The notes: generated from the sequence alone by a model not told the origin. DNA of 64,000 nucleotides from Aureimonas sp. AU12 (GCF_001463705.1 NZ_BBWH01000020.1:62001-126000); one strand, 5' to 3'. Shown: positions 54,934-64,000, counted from the stretch's first letter. Made by a program: numbers and translations.

Positions 54934-56664
54934 TTACCGCAGCTGCGTCGCGGGTGTCAGCGTCGTGTAGTTCAGGGGGTGGGACACTGCGCCCTCGACG
55001 CGCGCCGAGACCGCGTCGAACGTTGTCTCGTGGACGATCGGCACCACCACGCTCTCGTGCACCACGATGCCGGCGACCTCGCGATAGAGCGCGAAGCGCC
55101 GTTCGGGATCGTCGTCGGCCCGCGCGCGCCGCAGCGCCTCGTCGATCTCCGGCCGGCAGACATGGGCAAGATTGTAGGAGCCGCCGCAGGCGAAGTCCGC
55201 CGCCAGGAAGCCGATGGGCTCGGCAACGTCGGTGAGATAGCCGCGCGACAGGAGCGCCAGGTCGAAATGCCCGGCGAGGAGGTCGGGCTCCAGTCCCGCA
55301 TAGGTGCCGATCTCGATCTCGACGGCGATGCCGACCTCGGCCAGCGCATCCCGGATCGTCGTCGCGAGATCGGGAAAGTCGGACCGCTCGGAATAGGCGA
55401 GGAGGCGCAGGCGCAGGTGTCGCGGCGCGATGCCGGCTTCGCTGAGGAGCAGCCGGGCGCGCGCGGGATCGTAGGGGCTGGGACCGGGTCCCCGCCCGGC
55501 GTCGAGATCGGCGAGATCGGGCTGGCGGAACTGTGCGGCCGCATCGGGCTGCGCCTCGTCGGCTGGCAGCCCCCAAGGCTCTCCCGGCCGGAACAGCCCG
55601 GCGGCGGGTGGCATCAGGCCGTCGTAGAGCCCGTCCGAGATCGCCTCCCGGTCGATCGCCGCGGCCACCGCGCCGCGAAGACGGGCATCGGCGAGCGGAC
55701 CGGAGCCGTTGTTGAGCACGAGAAGCGTGAGGCGCGGCGCCGGCACCTCGCGAAGGTCGAGGCCGGGCGTGCGCCGAAGGGTGGAGAAGCTAGCGGTCGG
55801 CACGAGGCGCGCGATGTCGGCGGCGCCCGAGGCGACGTCGGCGGCGCGGCTGGTGCCGTTCGGCACGAAGCGGATCCGGGCCTCCGCCAGGGCCGGCGCG
55901 CCGCCCCAGTAGTCGGGATTGGCGTGAACGCTCAGCCCCACGCCCGGCTCGACCGCGGTGATCGCGAAGGGGCCGGTGCAATGGCCCACCGGATCGACCC
56001 CGTCGCCGCGAAAGGCGGCGGGCGACAGGATCGCCGTCGCCGGGGAGGCGAGATGGGCCGGCAGCACCGCCAGGGGCTCGCGCGTGGTGATGCGCACGGC
56101 CATTGGCCCCGCCGGCTCCACGGCGGCGATGAGGCGTGTCGAGAAGGCGCGGGCGGGAACGGCTTCGCGCAACAGATGGTCGAGCGCCAGCGTCACGCTG
56201 TCGGCGTCGAGCGGCGCGCCGTCTTGGAACCGGACGCCCGGACGCAGCGCGAACTCCCAGACCGTGGGCGCGAGCCGCCGAAACGACAGCGCCAGCCAGG
56301 GTGTCATCCGGCCGCTCTCGTCGACCCGCGTCAGCCCCTCGTAGCAGCCGGCGCGCGCGCCGACATAGGCGTCGTCGGAGGCCATCTGCCAAGGGTTTCC
56401 GGGGATCCAGCTCTCGTCGACCACGAGGACATCGGCCGCGCGTGCCGGGCCGACCGCGCCGAGCCCCGACAGCGCAAGCGCAACGGCCGCGACGAGCAGG
56501 CGGGACAACCGATATCGCGGGGTCAGCGGCGCCACGCCGGATCCCCTTGCGAGCGGGGCCGGTCGGACACGATCGGCGGGACGGGGGGCCGGTTTGGCCG
56601 CCGACGCATTTGGGGCAGCAAGGCCCGGCGGTGGGGACGCGACGGGCCTGCGCATGATGTTCAT
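54934..56664 (-). CDS. Second family-5 solute-binding protein
   Basis: The 576-residue protein has an unusually long, Pro/Ala-rich N-terminus before a hydrophobic export segment near residue 60 (VAAVALALSGLGAV, ending ARAADVL). The SBP-5 body follows (YEGLTRVDESGRMTPWLALS, FALRPGVRFQDGAPLDADSV). It converges on the SBP gene of the kinase operon but is clearly divergent in sequence. It too lacks transport partners here. The true start may be an internal Met or Val nearer the signal. It might feed an importer encoded elsewhere or act in sensing. Confidence 0.82.
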   Translation of the reverse strand: MNIMRRPVASPPPGLAAPNASAAKPAPRPADRVRPAPLARGSGVAPLTPRYRLSRLLVAAVALALSGLGAVGPARAADVLVVDESWIPGNPWQMASDDAYVGARAGCYEGLTRVDESGRMTPWLALSFRRLAPTVWEFALRPGVRFQDGAPLDADSVTLALDHLLREAVPARAFSTRLIAAVEPAGPMAVRITTREPLAVLPAHLASPATAILSPAAFRGDGVDPVGHCTGPFAITAVEPGVGLSVHANPDYWGGAPALAEARIRFVPNGTSRAADVASGAADIARLVPTASFSTLRRTPGLDLREVPAPRLTLLVLNNGSGPLADARLRGAVAAAIDREAISDGLYDGLMPPAAGLFRPGEPWGLPADEAQPDAAAQFRQPDLADLDAGRGPGPSPYDPARARLLLSEAGIAPRHLRLRLLAYSERSDFPDLATTIRDALAEVGIAVEIEIGTYAGLEPDLLAGHFDLALLSRGYLTDVAEPIGFLAADFACGGSYNLAHVCRPEIDEALRRARADDDPERRFALYREVAGIVVHESVVVPIVHETTFDAVSARVEGAVSHPLNYTTLTPATQLR

Positions 56665-56889
56665 TTCGGCCCTTCGTGGCCGTGCGAACGGCCTGCAAAG
56701 GACGAGGATCGAACGAAACGCGGTCTTTGGCCAGCCCGTTTTTCCAGTTCGTGCGACCGGTGTGCCGCCCGCGCCTCACAGCGATGGCGTTGGGCGCGCC
56801 CCGGCAAGGTCGCGGCTCGTCGCGACCGGGTGGAGCCGCCCGGCCGCTCGTTCATGGGGTCGCCGAAACCGTGTGGGCCGGCGCCGGCC

Positions 56890-57939
56890 TTAGACCTTCG
56901 GCGGATAGGCGTGGAGCCGCCCTTCGCGGTCGCGCACGCGCCAGGTCTCGCCGTCGCCGTCGCCGTCGTCCGCGCGCGAGATGGCGGCACGGGCGATCGG
57001 CACCTTGCCGTGGCCGCCGGGAATGTCGAGCACGTAGGTCGGCTGGCAGAGGCCGGAGATGCGCCCGCGCAGCGCCTCGACGAGCGCCTGGCCCGTCTCG
57101 ATCGAGGTGCGCAGATGCGCGGTGCCGGGGGCGAGGTCGCCCTGGTGGAGATAGTAGGGCTTCACCCGGTTCTCGACGAAGGCGCGCATCAGCGCCGCCA
57201 GCGTTTCGGCGTCGTCGTTGACGCCGGCCAGCAGCACCGACTGGCTGACCATCGGAATGCCGGCATTCACCAACCGCGCGATGGCGGCGCGCGCGGCCGG
57301 GGTGAACTCGGCGGGGTGGTTGGCATGGAGCGCCACGAACACCGCGCCGTCGAAGCGCTTCAGCGCCGCGATGAGCGCCGCGTCGACGCGAGCGGGGTCG
57401 ACGGTGGGAACGCGCGTGTGCAGCCGTAGGACGCGCACATGCGGGATGGCGGCGAGTTCGGCGGCGATCGCGCCGAGCCGGCGCGGCGAGAGGAGGAACG
57501 GATCGCCCCCCGTCACCACGACCTCCCAGATCTCGGGATGGGCGGCGACGTAGCCGAGCGCTGCGGCAAGCTCCGCCTCGGTGAGCGAGCCCGAGCCGCC
57601 GGGGCCGACGACCTCGCGTCGGAAACAGAAGCGGCAATAGACCGGGCAGACATGCAGGGGCTTCAGGAGCACGCGGTCGGGATAGCGGTGGACGATGCCG
57701 GGCAGCGGCGAATGCACTTCGTCGCCGATCGGATCGGCGCGCTCCTGCGGCGTCGTCAGGAGTTCTTCGGCGCGCGGCAGGAACTGGCGGCCAATGCCAT
57801 CGTCGGCATGGTCGATCAGTTCGGCCATGTCGGGCGTGACGGCGACCGCGTAGCGCGCGGCGACGCGCTCGAGTTCGGGCAGGCGCGCCGGGTCGACATG
57901 GCCGGCGGCGACGAGATCGGCGGGGCTGCGAAGGGTCAC
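56890..57939 (-). CDS. epmB: EF-P lysine 2,3-aminomutase-type modification enzyme EpmB
   Basis: 349 residues. GTG start at 57939 overlaps the epmA stop by four bases (GTGA). The radical-SAM cluster ligands lie in CPVYCRFC, followed by the lysine aminomutase pattern [17 protein letters not shown]. EpmB converts (S)-alpha-lysine to (R)-beta-lysine for transfer to EF-P by EpmA. It is the downstream gene of the epmA-epmB unit and lies close to efp, a complete modification set. A catabolic lysine aminomutase is less likely in this setting. Confidence 0.93.
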   Translation of the reverse strand: MTLRSPADLVAAGHVDPARLPELERVAARYAVAVTPDMAELIDHADDGIGRQFLPRAEELLTTPQERADPIGDEVHSPLPGIVHRYPDRVLLKPLHVCPVYCRFCFRREVVGPGGSGSLTEAELAAALGYVAAHPEIWEVVVTGGDPFLLSPRRLGAIAAELAAIPHVRVLRLHTRVPTVDPARVDAALIAALKRFDGAVFVALHANHPAEFTPAARAAIARLVNAGIPMVSQSVLLAGVNDDAETLAALMRAFVENRVKPYYLHQGDLAPGTAHLRTSIETGQALVEALRGRISGLCQPTYVLDIPGGHGKVPIARAAISRADDGDGDGETWRVRDREGRLHAYPPKV

Positions 57940-58988
57940 GGGCCGGTGTCCGCCACGGGCGTCCAGATCACGTCCTCGACACGCGACGCGCCGACCGCGA
58001 GCATCGCCAGCCGGTCGAAGCCGAGCGCGATGCCGCTGGCCTCGGGCATGATCGCGAGCGCTGCGAGGAAGTCCTCGTCGATCGGGTAGCGCTCGCCGTA
58101 GACGCGCTCCTTCTCGTCCATCTCCGCCACCAGCCGGCGGCGCTGCTCGGCGGGGTCGGTCAGCTCGCCGAAGGCATTGGCGAGCTCGACGCCGCAGCAA
58201 TAGAGCTCGAACCGCTCGGCGACGCGGGGATCCCCGGCCTTGCGGCGGGCGAGCGCGGCCTCGGGCACGGGATAGTCGCAAAGGACGCTCGCCCGTCCGA
58301 GCCCAAGCGTCGGCTCGACGCGCTCCACCATCACGCGGCTGAAGAGATCGGCCCAGCCGTCGTCCGGCGCGGTGCGCAGCCCGGCCGCCTCCAGCCCGGC
58401 GCGAAGGCCCTCGCGGTCGGTCGAGCCGTCGGGCGCGACGGTCGCGAGAAGGTCGATGCCGGCATGACGCTCGAAGGCTTCGGCGACGGTGACGACCTCG
58501 ATCGGGGCGAGCGGATCGGCCTCGCGGCCCCGGAAGGCGAACCGCGAGCGCCCGCCGATCTCGGCGGCGAGCGCCAGGAGCGCGGCGCAGTCCTCGACCA
58601 AGGCCCCGGTGGTCTCGCCGACGCGATACCATTCGAGCATGGTGAACTCCGGATGGTGCAGCGCCCCGCGCTCGCGGTTGCGATAGACCGGGCCGAAGGA
58701 GAGGATGCGCCGCTCGCCGGCCGCCAGGAGCTTCTTGCAGGCAAATTCCGGCGATGTATGGAGATAGAGGGTCTGGGGCGCGTGCCCGAGGATTTCGGCC
58801 CGCGTCTCGAAGGCCGCGAGATGGGCTTCGTTGCCGGGCGAGACCTGCAGCGCGGCGGCCTCGATCTCGACGAAATCGCGCGCCGCGAACCAGTCGCGAA
58901 TGCCGCGCGCCATCGCGTTGCGCTTCAGGAGGCGCGGCCGACGGTCGGCATGGACATGCGGGGTCCACCAGGGCGAGGCATCGGTCAT
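57936..58988 (-). CDS. epmA: EF-P beta-lysine ligase EpmA (GenX/PoxA)
   Basis: The 350-residue protein is a lysyl-tRNA synthetase-like catalytic core without an anticodon-binding domain. Class II motif 2 appears as [18 protein letters not shown] and motif 3 as [12 protein letters not shown]. It attaches beta-lysine to Lys34 of EF-P. It is coupled to epmB by a GTGA overlap and is divergent from efp, whose start lies 163 bases away. Length is normal. Confidence 0.95.
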   Translation of the reverse strand: MTDASPWWTPHVHADRRPRLLKRNAMARGIRDWFAARDFVEIEAAALQVSPGNEAHLAAFETRAEILGHAPQTLYLHTSPEFACKKLLAAGERRILSFGPVYRNRERGALHHPEFTMLEWYRVGETTGALVEDCAALLALAAEIGGRSRFAFRGREADPLAPIEVVTVAEAFERHAGIDLLATVAPDGSTDREGLRAGLEAAGLRTAPDDGWADLFSRVMVERVEPTLGLGRASVLCDYPVPEAALARRKAGDPRVAERFELYCCGVELANAFGELTDPAEQRRRLVAEMDEKERVYGERYPIDEDFLAALAIMPEASGIALGFDRLAMLAVGASRVEDVIWTPVADTGP

Positions 58989-59150
58989 GGCAGGCTCGAA
59001 GATCCAGGGGCCGGGGTGGGTCCGGGGTGGGCGCCGCGCGGGGAGGACCGGGCGGGAAGCGCTGGCGATCCGGCGCCAGATGGGCTAGGGCGCAGGGGAA
59101 GGCCGCCAGAGCCCAGATCCATCAACCCCATCGTGTCAGGAAAACCGTCC

Positions 59151-59720
59151 GTGAAAGTGATCGCCAGTTCGCTCCGCAAAGGCAACGTCGTCGAACGGGA
59201 GGACGGCAAGCTCTACGTCATCCTCTTCGCCGAGAACATCCATCCTGGCAAGGGCACGCCCGTGACCCAGCTCGACATGCGCCGCATCGCCGACGGCGTG
59301 AAGGTGTCCGAGCGCTACCGCACCACCGAGCAGGTCGAGCGCGCCTTCGTCGAGGAGCGCGATCACACGTTCCTCTACAATGACGGCGACGGCTACCACT
59401 TCATGAATCCCGAGACCTTCGATCAGGTCGCGGTGCCCGAGAGCGTCGTCGGCGATCAGGCGCCCTACCTCATCGAGAACATGGCCGTGCAGGTCTCCAT
59501 CTACAACGGCGTGGCGATCTCGATCGAACTGCCGCAGCGCGTGACCTTCGAGGTGACGGACACCGAGCCGACCACGAAGGGCCAGACGGCCTCCTCCTCC
59601 TACAAGCCCGCGATCCTCTCGAACGGCGTTCGCACCCTCGTTCCCCCGCATATCGCGCCGGGCACGCGGATCGTCGTGATGACGGCCGATGGCTCCTATG
59701 TCGAGCGCGCCAAGGACTGA
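59151..59720 (+). CDS. efp: Translation elongation factor P
   Basis: 189 residues from a GTG start ([14 protein letters not shown]) with AGGAAA upstream. The KOW-like domain I holds the modification loop PGKGTP with Lys34, the target of EpmA/EpmB. Domains II and III follow, ending in [21 protein letters not shown]. It rescues ribosomes stalled at proline runs. It is divergent from epmA. The GTG start fits the expected N-terminus, whereas longer upstream readings are noise. Confidence 0.97.
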   Translation: MKVIASSLRKGNVVEREDGKLYVILFAENIHPGKGTPVTQLDMRRIADGVKVSERYRTTEQVERAFVEERDHTFLYNDGDGYHFMNPETFDQVAVPESVVGDQAPYLIENMAVQVSIYNGVAISIELPQRVTFEVTDTEPTTKGQTASSSYKPAILSNGVRTLVPPHIAPGTRIVVMTADGSYVERAKD

Positions 59721-59821
59721 TGCGACGACGGGCGGGGAGGGGCGAGAGCGCCGCTTTCCCCGCCGGGACGACGCGGGCGTGACGCCGGTGCGGGCGTGAT
59801 GGCAGACGGGAAGGGACTTCG

Positions 59822-60931
59822 ATGAGCAACCGGGCGGATCGGCGGGCGACCGCGAAGATCGCGAAACAGGCCGTCAAGCGGGCGCGCACGCCGACCGAGA
59901 GCGGCATCCTGCGCGCCGCCGCGGCGTTCGCGGGCGAGGATCTCGTGGGCCTCCTCGGCCCCCATCTCGACGCGGACGATTTCGACGACGCCTGGGCGCG
60001 GCTCACCCCGGATCTCCACGACATTCTCGAGGATCGCTTCGGGGAGTTCCAGGCGCAGGCTTATGCCGAAGCCGGGCTCGGAACGCTGGACGCCGCCGAG
60101 GCCGGTGAGCGCAGCATTGGGATGGGCGTTCGGCTGTTCCTCTGCCCCGTGGTCGGCGCGCCCGACCGACTGTCGCGCTTTGCCGCCAGCCCGGCCGATC
60201 TCGGCCGGCTCGCCGCTTCGCTGCGCGAGTTCGGCGTGGTGCCGGAGACGGGCCGCTGCCTCGTCGTGCCCGGTCTCGTCCCGATCTCGGCCTTCGCGCC
60301 CTCCGCCACGACGCCCGGCCGGGTGCGCGCCCTCTACCGGAACCTTCGCGCCCGCCTGATCGAGCCCGAAGGCGCACCGTCCGGCCAGGGTGATGCGGCC
60401 GGACTGTCCAACCTCCTCGGAGGGCGTCCCGAGGATGCCGGCGCAGGAGCCGCGTTCGCCGCGCTCGTCGGCATCGAGCTGGTCCCGATGGGCCGTGCGG
60501 AGGGGACAGAGGTCCCGGAGGAGGAGCTCGACGCCGAGGATATGGCGCGAGCCGCGGCCCTCGCCTCCTGGCACGATTCCTACGCCGCCGAGGTCGAGGG
60601 CGTCGCGATCAGCGCGCCGCTGGACTGGCCGGCCTGCGCCGCCGCGCTCGCCTTCGAAACGGTGCTGGTGCCGATGGAAGCCGCGCGCCTCGCCCGAAAG
60701 CTGCCGGACGGGAACCCGGACACGATCCACACCGGACTGTCCGACGATGGCGACCGCGTTTTGGTGTCGGCCGTCTACGGACGTGTCGCGCTCGGGCCGT
60801 TCCCGGCCGCCGCCGAACTCGTCTGGTTCGATGCGGACGAGTTCTTCGGCCGGGCCGAGGCGAGTGCCGGGGCGCTCATCGAGCACGATAGCGAACGCGG
60901 CGTGATGGAGACGCTTCTCGCGCGTCGCTGA
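59822..60931 (+). CDS. Unrecognised 369-residue protein
   Basis: Starts ATG 59822 (MSNRADRRATAKIAKQAVKRA) with GGGAAGGG upstream. The first 30 residues are strongly basic, as in some RNA-binding tails. The rest is acidic and mixed alpha/beta with no signal or membrane segment. I see no known catalytic motif; an aromatic stretch ASWHDSYAAEVEGVAIS and an acidic VWFDADEFFGRAE occur late. It sits alone between efp and the SMR unit, on the same strand. A clean, long high-GC frame with a good ribosome site supports it as real. The function is unknown. Confidence 0.65.
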   Translation: MSNRADRRATAKIAKQAVKRARTPTESGILRAAAAFAGEDLVGLLGPHLDADDFDDAWARLTPDLHDILEDRFGEFQAQAYAEAGLGTLDAAEAGERSIGMGVRLFLCPVVGAPDRLSRFAASPADLGRLAASLREFGVVPETGRCLVVPGLVPISAFAPSATTPGRVRALYRNLRARLIEPEGAPSGQGDAAGLSNLLGGRPEDAGAGAAFAALVGIELVPMGRAEGTEVPEEELDAEDMARAAALASWHDSYAAEVEGVAISAPLDWPACAAALAFETVLVPMEAARLARKLPDGNPDTIHTGLSDDGDRVLVSAVYGRVALGPFPAAAELVWFDADEFFGRAEASAGALIEHDSERGVMETLLARR

Positions 60932-61028
60932 GCCAACGAAACGGGGGGCGGCCTCCGGCAAGGCACAACGCCGCGTTCGTTTCGCAAGGGACGCCGAGCG
61001 TGATGGAACGGCGGCAGCCTTGCATGAA

Positions 61029-61077
61029 ACCAAACGGTTGGTATCTTTCGGCGACCTGATCCTGTTCGCCGAAAGAT
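61029..61077 (+). promoter_or_regulatory. Nested palindromes ahead of the SMR-TetR unit
   Basis: ACCAA/TTGGT (61029-61042) with ACGG between is directly followed by a perfect 12-bp inverted repeat (ATCTTTCGGCGA at 61043-61054 and TCGCCGAAAGAT at 61066-61077). The latter ends five bases before the SMR ATG, so its right arm would hide the ribosome site. One or both may be operators for the TetR protein encoded downstream. Confidence 0.65.
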
Positions 61078-61082
61078 CCGCC

Positions 61083-61424
61083 ATGACCCCCGCTTACGCC
61101 TACGGCGCTCTTGCCATCGCGATCGTCTGCGAGGTCATCGGCACCCTGTTCCTGCAGAAGTCCGAGCAGTTCTCGAAGCTGGCGCCGACGCTGGCGATGG
61201 CGGTCTTCTACGTCGGCTCGTTCTTCTTCCTCTCGCAGGCGCTGAAGCTGCTGCCGCTCGGCATCGCCTATGCGATCTGGGGCGGGCTCGGCATCGTCCT
61301 GACCGCCGTCATCGGCGTCGTGGTCTTGCGGCAGACGCTCGATACGCCGGCGATGGTCGGCATCGCGATGATCGTCGGCGGCGTCGTGGTGGTGAACACG
61401 CTCTCGCAGTCGGGCGGGCACTGA
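61083..61424 (+). CDS. Small multidrug resistance (SMR/EmrE-type) transporter
   Basis: The 113-residue protein has four transmembrane helices. The family glutamate is in CEVIGTLFLQKSEQF near residue 16, and the end is LRQTLDTPAMVGIAMIVGGVVVV. It should export cationic compounds or quaternary amines by proton exchange as a dimer. It is followed, two bases after its stop, by a TetR-type gene that likely represses it. A strong palindrome covers the region upstream of its start. Confidence 0.92.
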   Translation: MTPAYAYGALAIAIVCEVIGTLFLQKSEQFSKLAPTLAMAVFYVGSFFFLSQALKLLPLGIAYAIWGGLGIVLTAVIGVVVLRQTLDTPAMVGIAMIVGGVVVVNTLSQSGGH

Positions 61425-61426
61425 AG

Positions 61427-61981
61427 GTGGAGAACGCCCACAGGCGCAAGAAGCAGCCCGGGATCGTCCGGCGCGCGCTTCTCGACCATGCCGCACGGCT
61501 CGTGGTCGAGGAGGGGCTGGCGGCGGTGACGGTGCAGGCAGTCTCCGATGCCGCGGGCGTCACCAAGGGCGGCTTCATGCACCATTTCCCGAGCAAGCAG
61601 GCGCTGATCACCGCCGTCTTCGAGGATCTGCTCGGCCAGATCGACCGCGATCTCGACGCCCGGATGGCCGGTGATCCCGAGCCGTGGGGATCGTTCACCA
61701 GGGCCTATGTCGAGGCGGTGCTGGACATGGTGCCGCGTGGCGATGGCGGGCCGCTGGCCGCGCTGTCGCTTTCGTGGTTGACCGATGCCGGGTTGCGGAC
61801 CCTTTGGGCGGACTGGTTCGCGGAGCGCCTCCGCCGCCATGACGCTACGGACGGGGCGGTGTCGCTGGCGGTGGTCCGCCTCGCTGCCGACGGTCTCTGG
61901 CTTTCGGATCTTGCGGGGATCGCGGTGGCCGACTGCAACGCGCTTCGCCGGCATCTCGTCGAGGCGACGCGACCGGCCTGA
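61427..61981 (+). CDS. TetR-family transcriptional regulator
   Basis: The 184-residue protein starts at GTG 61427, two bases after the SMR stop. The helix-turn-helix is VQAVSDAAGVTKGGFMHHF near residues 35-55. The C-terminal half is a mostly helical ligand domain of normal length. Most probably it represses the SMR gene from the palindromes at 61029-61077 and is relieved by the exported compound. Confidence 0.88.
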   Translation: MENAHRRKKQPGIVRRALLDHAARLVVEEGLAAVTVQAVSDAAGVTKGGFMHHFPSKQALITAVFEDLLGQIDRDLDARMAGDPEPWGSFTRAYVEAVLDMVPRGDGGPLAALSLSWLTDAGLRTLWADWFAERLRRHDATDGAVSLAVVRLAADGLWLSDLAGIAVADCNALRRHLVEATRPA

Positions 61982-62148
61982 CCCGGGCTTCGCATCGGCC
62001 GGCGGTTCCCGGTGCCCTGCGCTTCCGTGCCCGGTTTCCGACCGATGATCTCGCTTGTTGACGCCAGAGGGGCGGAACTTCCGGTTCCCTAGGCCATTTC
62101 GTTCGCAATCGCGAGATCGCGAATGGAACGGGAACGAGGACGACGGAC

Positions 62149-62415
62149 ATGAACGACGCAGGCATCGGCTGGATCGCGGCCATCATCATCGGCGGCTTGG
62201 CAGGTTGGCTCGCGAACCGGTTCATGGGGCGCGACACCGGGGTCTTCCTCAATATCCTCATGGGCATCCTCGGCGCGGCCATCGCCAGCTTCCTGTTCGG
62301 CCTGATCGGCGTCTCCTTCGGAGGCTGGTTCGGCTATCTGGTGGCAGGCTTCGTCGGCGCCTGCATTCTCATCGCCATCATGCGGGCGGTCACCGGACGC
62401 ACGGTTCGCCGCTGA
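62149..62415 (+). CDS. GlsB/YeaQ/YmgE-family membrane protein
   Basis: The 88-residue protein has three hydrophobic helices separated by short glycine-rich turns (IIIGGLAGWLANRFMGRDTG, then GAAIASFLFGLIGVSFGG). This is the transglycosylase-associated/stress protein family. Its role is undefined but it is often stress-induced. It is a stand-alone gene with a partly palindromic GC-rich upstream region around 62094-62130. Confidence 0.85.
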   Translation: MNDAGIGWIAAIIIGGLAGWLANRFMGRDTGVFLNILMGILGAAIASFLFGLIGVSFGGWFGYLVAGFVGACILIAIMRAVTGRTVRR

Positions 62416-62738
62416 TCGATGCCGCACCGGCCGTCCCGCAATGACGCGCCGTGCGGGACGGCTCGACATCTTCCGGGGCCCGGCGGATTTTCGCGCAAGC
62501 GAAGACCGTCGGGCTCTTCGGCTTTTGGCCGGCCTGATCGGATCGCCGCGACACGGGCTGTTGGCGCAAAGGGCCGATCTGCCTTCCATCGCGACCGAGG
62601 TGCTCATAACGACGGCCGTGGTGCGGCGATCGCGTTCGTCATGGGGGAGACCTTTCGGCCGATATGTGTTATGGCCAGCCTCCACGCAGGGAAAGCGGCG
62701 ATTGCCGACCCTCGTCACGATCATCAGCGAGACCCGAT
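62416..62738. other. Intergenic gap
   Basis: 323 bases with several short open frames on both strands but no supported gene, repeat or hairpin that stands out. It probably contains the promoter of the DUF6481-type gene. Confidence 0.4.
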
Positions 62739-63119
62739 TTGAAGCACGACAATTCTGACTTTGCCGGACGCCTGACCGCAGCCAAGGATGCCAGGGCTGC
62801 CCTCATGGAAAAGGTGAACGCAAAGCGCAACGACCCGGCCGTCGAGGCGCGGCGCGCCGAGCGCGCCGAGATGGCGGCCGCGCGCGCCGAGCGCGAAGCG
62901 GCCAAGCGCGAGGCGGCCGCTGCCAAGGCCCTCATCGAGGCGCAGCAGCGCGAAGAGGAAGAGGCCCGGCGTCAGGCCGAGCTCGCCGAGCAGCAGGCGG
63001 CTGAAGCGGTCCGCAATGCCGAGGAAAACAAGCACGTCACGCGCTTCCTGCAGGACGAGGCCGCACTGAAGGCCGCCCGCGACGCGCGCTACGCCGCACG
63101 GCAGGCCCGCAAGGGCTGA
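62739..63119 (+). CDS. DUF6481-type small coiled-coil protein
   Basis: About 126 residues from a TTG start (KHDNSDFAGRLTAAKDARAA). The protein is almost wholly charged and helical, with repeated ARAER, AAARAER and EEEARRQAELAEQQ patterns forming a long coiled coil. A basic C-terminus ends ARYAARQARKG. Similar short proteins of unknown role occur widely in Hyphomicrobiales. The start is chosen because the family begins with this FAGRL segment. GCGAGA upstream is a modest ribosome site. Confidence 0.75.
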   Translation: MKHDNSDFAGRLTAAKDARAALMEKVNAKRNDPAVEARRAERAEMAAARAEREAAKREAAAAKALIEAQQREEEEARRQAELAEQQAAEAVRNAEENKHVTRFLQDEAALKAARDARYAARQARKG

Positions 63120-63487
63120 TCGGGCGAGGCGCCCGACCGGCGCCTTTCTCCCCATCCGCTTGGCCGCGCGTTTCAGTGTGCCTCCGCCTGCTGAGCCGAC
63201 ATGACGTAGGGCTCGGCATCAGTCGATGTTTTCGTATCGTCTGTTTCGAGACCCAATCCTGTTGCTGAACCTATTCAGGCGCATGGATTGTCTGCTGCTT
63301 CTCAAGCACAGGCGGCCCGGTGTGTAGGGTTGAGCGATCGATCGGGTCCGGAAACGCGACCGGCGACAGCGACGACAGCCATGCTTTCAGGCAAGGATCG
63401 ACGTTTCGGGCGCGCGGGACGGTCTCCACTAGCATGACCGCCATTCCAAGCTGCATTACCCGACGAGCGTCGAGAGGATCCGAGACG

Positions 63488-63670
63488 ATGGCCTTCAAGA
63501 CGCCTGCGGAAACCGCCGCTGAAGCCGAGATCGCCAAGTCCGGCTGGAAACGCGACAAGAAGACCGGGCTCTGGAAGTGCTTCCGCGACCCCGATCGCGG
63601 GCGCACCTTTTCCGGCACGGCGGTCGAACTCGCGCGCACGCTGAACACCAAGCCCGTCGCCGAGACCTGA
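63488..63670 (+). CDS. Small hypothetical protein
   Basis: The 60-residue protein starts at ATG 63488 with GAGAGG upstream. It reads MAFKTPAETAAEAEIAKSGW, then KRDKKTGLWKCFRDPDRGRT, and ends LARTLNTKPVAET. It is soluble, with one Cys and several Lys/Arg. I do not recognise a family. Its compact, high-GC frame and ribosome site favour a real gene. Confidence 0.55.
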   Translation: MAFKTPAETAAEAEIAKSGWKRDKKTGLWKCFRDPDRGRTFSGTAVELARTLNTKPVAET

Positions 63671-63768
63671 GGCAGGCGCCCGCCTTTTTGTTGCTCGACG
63701 GGCCGGTGATATCCCACAACTCTGTGAAACTTCCGGAGAAGCCGCGAGAGTCGACGAACCGTCGGCGC

Positions 63769-63969
63769 TCAGCCAGCGCCTGCGTCGGCGTCGCCTTTTG
63801 CCGTCTCGTCGGGCAGGCTGCCCGCACCCGGCGTCGCGTCTGGATTGGTGAGGTGCGGCTGGGCGTGAGGTCCCGCGGCAGGGAGGTCCGGGGAGGTTTT
63901 GGGGGCGGGATCCCGACCCTCGCGGGAGGGATCCGGGCGGGATGATGTCTCGGATCGTCGATCGGCCAT
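63769..63969 (-). CDS. Small proline/aspartate-rich hypothetical protein
   Basis: 66 residues from ATG 63969 with AGGAC upstream. It has no membrane segment and is probably disordered, containing HLTNPDATPGAGSLPDE near the end. Short tail-like proteins with this sort of text are found in Hyphomicrobiales, but I cannot name the family. It could still be a chance frame. Confidence 0.45.
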   Translation of the reverse strand: MADRRSETSSRPDPSREGRDPAPKTSPDLPAAGPHAQPHLTNPDATPGAGSLPDETAKGDADAGAG

Positions 63970-64000
63970 GATGCACCGTCCTTGCGTTGGAGCACAGAAC

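Noticed and set aside
61029-61042. ACGG-loop hairpin as a guanidine-II riboswitch ahead of the SMR gene
   Set aside because: That riboswitch needs two ACGR-loop hairpins; only one is present, and a TetR gene offers a simpler explanation.

Overview
The window is a high-GC chromosomal segment that reads as an alphaproteobacterium, most likely a member of the Hyphomicrobiales. The evidence is the NasTS-controlled nitrate assimilation operon, an OmpR-type kinase system with a DUF3369 kinase, a DUF6481-type small protein, and the palindromic intergenic elements typical of that order. Genus is not determinable from the sequence alone. No rRNA, tRNA, CRISPR array or complete insertion sequence was found.

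Layout. 1-579: the 3' end of an unrecognised gene followed by a strong hairpin. 580-13710: a nitrate assimilation block on the minus strand (nasT-nasS, nrtABC, nirBD, nasA, cysG, plus a small P-loop kinase), giving uptake of nitrate, its reduction to nitrite and then ammonium, siroheme supply and nitrate sensing. 13785-18916: a GlcG/HbpS-like protein, a YegD-type Hsp70, then a lower-GC island with clustered palindromic repeats, orphan TadE/TadG pilus-type genes, and a decayed DUF4258 gene next to an intact DUF2283 gene. 18925-25930: lepA, a pseudouridine synthase, an M10-type metalloprotease with three C-terminal repeats, a CHAD protein, a pentapeptide-repeat protein ending in a channel-like membrane domain, and a CYTH phosphatase. 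26106-33943: an acyltransferase, a tripartite tricarboxylate transporter (tctCBA), ada, a 1.1-kb gene-poor stretch, cspA and a zeta-type GST.

34143-47434 is the most coherent accessory region. It has an iron alcohol dehydrogenase, a DUF1537 kinase, a RuBisCO-like protein, a GntR regulator, a D-apionate lactonase, a Gfo/Idh dehydrogenase, an apionate oxidoisomerase-like enzyme and a complete sugar ABC importer. I read it as uptake and catabolism of the branched plant-wall sugar D-apiose. Which of the two known RuBisCO-like reactions finishes the pathway is open.

47960-54909 is a plus-strand gene set in which a receiver-containing kinase, an OmpR regulator, a membrane kinase and a family-5 solute-binding protein are linked by ATGA overlaps or a short gap. 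No permease or ATPase is present, suggesting a sensory use of the binding protein. A second family-5 binding protein faces it. 56890-59720 is the EF-P module (epmB, epmA and efp). The right end carries an unrecognised 369-residue protein, an SMR exporter with its TetR regulator behind nested palindromes, a GlsB-type membrane protein and several small proteins.
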